Of a stretch of DNA of 7,195 bases, positions 6,427 through 7,195 are shown piece after piece. The stretch lies in assembly GCA_021295935.1 (NCBI GenBank), contig JAGWBL010000047.1, forward strand, positions 577 to 7,771, given 5' to 3'. Under the pieces are notes generated by a model. The model saw only the letters and a program-made list of their open reading frames with translations, was not told the origin of the DNA and made no database searches. The position numbers were made by a program, and so were the translations under genes. Position 1 is the first letter of the stretch. Each line of letters opens with the position of its first letter. Source of the stretch: Pseudomonadales bacterium (GTDB taxonomy: Bacteria; Pseudomonadota; Gammaproteobacteria; Pseudomonadales; Azotimanducaceae).

Positions 6427-6870
6427 ATGCAGACACTCGAAACCGTATTGCTGGTCCTGCTCGTCCTGGACTCCATCGCGCTGGTCGCGATCGTCCTTGT
6501 GCAGCAAGGCAAGGGGTCGGATGTTGGCGCTGCGTTCGGAAGCGGCGGCGCCAACACGGTCTTCGGGTCGAGCGCCACATCGTTCCTGACCAAGTTGACG
6601 GCTGGACTGGCCGCTTCCTTCTTCCTGATAGCGTTCGGCCTCGCTTACACCGCCAGCGAAAGGGCAGCAAGCTTGCGAGGTTTCGATTTCAATGAAGGAG
6701 AGCTGCCTGCCATCGATGCGGGAGACTTGCCCGCAGGAGAGGAGGCTCCCGTGGAGGGCGACGACTTGCCGGAATTGATCGAGGATGCGGGCCGCGATTC
6801 CGGGGAGGGTGGCGCCATGCCCGATCCTGGCGATTCCGAAGAAGAGGGTGACGGACTTCCCAATCTGTAG
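6427..6870 (+). CDS. secG: SecYEG translocon subunit SecG
   Basis: SecG is the small accessory subunit of the SecYEG protein-export channel in the inner membrane and aids SecA-driven translocation. The 147-residue product has TM1 at about 5-25, the conserved VQQGKGSDVGAAFGSG (25-40) and NTVFGSSA (43-50) of the cytoplasmic loop, and TM2 at about 53-75, the family two-helix layout. The tail from 87 to 147 is strongly acidic: 21 Asp/Glu against one basic residue, with four LP motifs (GELP 91, GDLP 99, DDLP 112, DGLP 142). E. coli SecG has about 110 residues and a Pro/Ala/Lys tail, so this one is longer and differently charged; by known topology it would face the periplasm. ATG 6427 directly follows the tpiA stop. 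The gene lies 15 bases before tRNA-Leu, the same pairing as E. coli secG-leuU. Confidence 0.95.
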   Translation: MQTLETVLLVLLVLDSIALVAIVLVQQGKGSDVGAAFGSGGANTVFGSSATSFLTKLTAGLAASFFLIAFGLAYTASERAASLRGFDFNEGELPAIDAGDLPAGEEAPVEGDDLPELIEDAGRDSGEGGAMPDPGDSEEEGDGLPNL

Positions 6871-6880
6871 GGTGTCCGTC
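6850..6880 (+). promoter_or_regulatory. stem-loop straddling the secG stop codon
   Basis: GACGGAC (6850-6856) pairs perfectly with GTCCGTC (6874-6880), and CCC (6859-6861) can pair inside with GGG (6870-6872). The secG TAG (6868-6870) lies in the loop region. The stem ends five bases before the first base of tRNA-Leu and no T-run follows. It probably protects the secG mRNA 3' end after RNase P releases the tRNA; that role is an inference. Confidence 0.5.
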
Positions 6881-6885
6881 CGACT

Positions 6886-6972
6886 GCCGACGTGGTGAAA
6901 TTGGTAGACACGCTACCTTGAGGGGGTAGTGAGCAATCGCTCGTGGAGGTTCGAGTCCTCTCGTCGGCACCA
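6886..6972 (+). tRNA. leuU: tRNA-Leu (anticodon GAG)
   Basis: An 87-base class II tRNA with encoded CCA. The acceptor arm GCCGACG (6886-6892) pairs perfectly with CGTCGGC (6962-6968), followed by A73 and CCA. The D-stem is GTG/CAC with the loop AAATTGGTAGA. The anticodon stem CTACC/GGTAG holds loop TTGAGGG with anticodon GAG at 6920-6922, reading CUC and CUU. The long variable arm has a GAGC/GCTC stem (6931-6934 with 6939-6942), typical of leucine tRNAs. The T-arm is GGAGG-TTCGAGT-CCTCT with one G-T pair. It corresponds in sequence and place to E. coli leuU downstream of secG. With only 15 bases after the secG stop and no promoter seen between them, it is probably processed out of the secG transcript. 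Confidence 0.96.
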
Positions 6973-6975
6973 GCA

Positions 6976-6992
6976 GCGCGTCGCCGCCGCGC
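6976..6992 (+). other. GC-only hairpin between the tRNA genes
   Basis: GCGCG (6976-6980) pairs with CGCGC (6988-6992) around a seven-base loop, three bases after the tRNA-Leu CCA. No T-run follows, so termination here would not be of the standard intrinsic type. It lies just where a -35 element of the next promoter would be. Confidence 0.35.
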
Positions 6993-6998
6993 AAGCAC

Positions 6999-7004
6999 TA
7001 TAAT
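6999..7004 (+). promoter_or_regulatory. candidate -10 box of a tRNA-fMet promoter
   Basis: A perfect TATAAT lies 11 bases before the tRNA-fMet gene in the 43-base gap between the tRNAs. A start about seven bases downstream (near 7011) would leave a leader of only some five bases. No -35 match exists at 16-18 bases upstream, where the sequence is pure GC, and no TG extension is present. In E. coli the matching gene, metY, has its own promoter and leads the rimP-nusA operon, which supports the call. Confidence 0.5.
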
Positions 7005-7015
7005 TTCGCCATTGC

Positions 7016-7092
7016 TGCGGGGTGGAGCAGTCTGGTAGCTCGAAGGGCTCATAACCCTTAGGTCGCAGGTTCAAATCCTGCCCCCGCTACCA
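7016..7092 (+). tRNA. metY: initiator tRNA-fMet (anticodon CAT)
   Basis: A 77-base tRNA with encoded CCA. Three initiator signs are visible: three G-C pairs at the base of the anticodon stem (AAGGG/CCCTT, 7043-7047 with 7055-7059), an A11-U24 pair in the D-stem (GAGC/GCTC), and an unpaired position 1-72. Anticodon CAT is at 7050-7052 in loop CTCATAA, and the T-loop is TTCAAAT as in E. coli. Pairs 2-71 to 7-66 (GCGGGG with CCCCGC) are intact. Position 1 is T7016 and position 72 is T7088, a U-U mismatch in place of the usual C-A. Its place after secG and tRNA-Leu matches E. coli metY ahead of rimP-nusA, so it likely heads or precedes that operon. Confidence 0.96.
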
Positions 7093-7100
7093 ATTCAAGG

Positions 7101-7143
7101 AGACCGAGGCACCCGAAGAGCGCACGTCGGTCTTTCCTTTTTT
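7101..7143 (+). terminator. intrinsic terminator after tRNA-fMet
   Basis: AGACCGA (7101-7107) pairs with TCGGTCT (7127-7133), extendable by two G-T pairs, around a 19-base loop. It is followed by TTCC and a run of six T (7138-7143). It begins eight bases after the tRNA CCA. The loop is long for a terminator, so some readthrough into a downstream operon is possible. The remaining 52 bases (7144-7195) show only a GGCGGC/GCCGCC inverted repeat and no gene. Confidence 0.75.
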
Positions 7144-7195
7144 GGCGGCTTTCCGATTGCGACTCAACCCGAGCTGGGCGTGCATCGCCGCCTTC

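Noticed and set aside
1..7195. CRISPR array, insertion sequence, toxin-antitoxin pair or prophage attachment site, including integration at the tRNA genes
   Set aside because: I saw no spaced direct repeats, transposase or integrase motif, or duplicated tRNA 3' end; the gene order is plain core chromosome.

Overview
The window is a stretch of conserved bacterial housekeeping chromosome, read entirely on the + strand. It runs carB (3' part only), greA, ftsH, glmM, tpiA, secG, tRNA-Leu(GAG), initiator tRNA-fMet and then an intrinsic terminator. This order, together with protein matches such as MAKNLILW at the FtsH N-terminus and the secG/tRNA-Leu(GAG)/tRNA-fMet block, matches the carAB-greA-(yhbY-rlmE)-ftsH-(folP)-glmM-(tpiA)-secG-leuU-metY-rimP-nusA neighbourhood of Gammaproteobacteria. 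GC content is moderately high. Three of five visible starts are non-ATG (GTG greA, GTG glmM, TTG tpiA) and several near-invariant motifs carry substitutions, so I infer a lineage distant from E. coli and Pseudomonas, possibly uncultured. That placement is an inference.

Layout. 1-1449 is the C-terminal half of the large subunit of carbamoyl phosphate synthetase; greA overlaps its stop by 4 bases. 1935-2269 is a 335-base stretch with no recognisable gene, in the place where relatives carry yhbY and rlmE. It holds several stem-loops. ftsH (2270-4174) is followed after 3 bases by a 9-bp stem-loop, then glmM (4248-5612); the folP gene usually found between them is absent. tpiA (5686-6426) may have its own extended -10 promoter and abuts secG with no gap (TAGATG). 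A hairpin straddles the secG stop 5 bases before tRNA-Leu, so the tRNA is probably cut out of the secG transcript. A consensus TATAAT lies between the two tRNA genes. A hairpin plus T-run ends the unit after tRNA-fMet, and the last 52 bases are presumably the leader of the next operon (rimP-nusA in relatives).

The genes serve separate core processes: pyrimidine and arginine precursor synthesis (CarB), transcript cleavage in stalled RNA polymerase (GreA), membrane protein quality control (FtsH), amino-sugar synthesis for cell wall and LPS (GlmM), glycolysis (TpiA), protein export (SecG) and translation (two tRNAs). I see no defence, mobile or otherwise new multi-gene system here. The points most worth a second look are a Thr in place of the Asn metal ligand in the second ATP-grasp site of CarB, a U1-U72 mismatch in the initiator tRNA where C1-A72 is usual, the structured spacer that replaces yhbY/rlmE, and an unusually acidic SecG tail.
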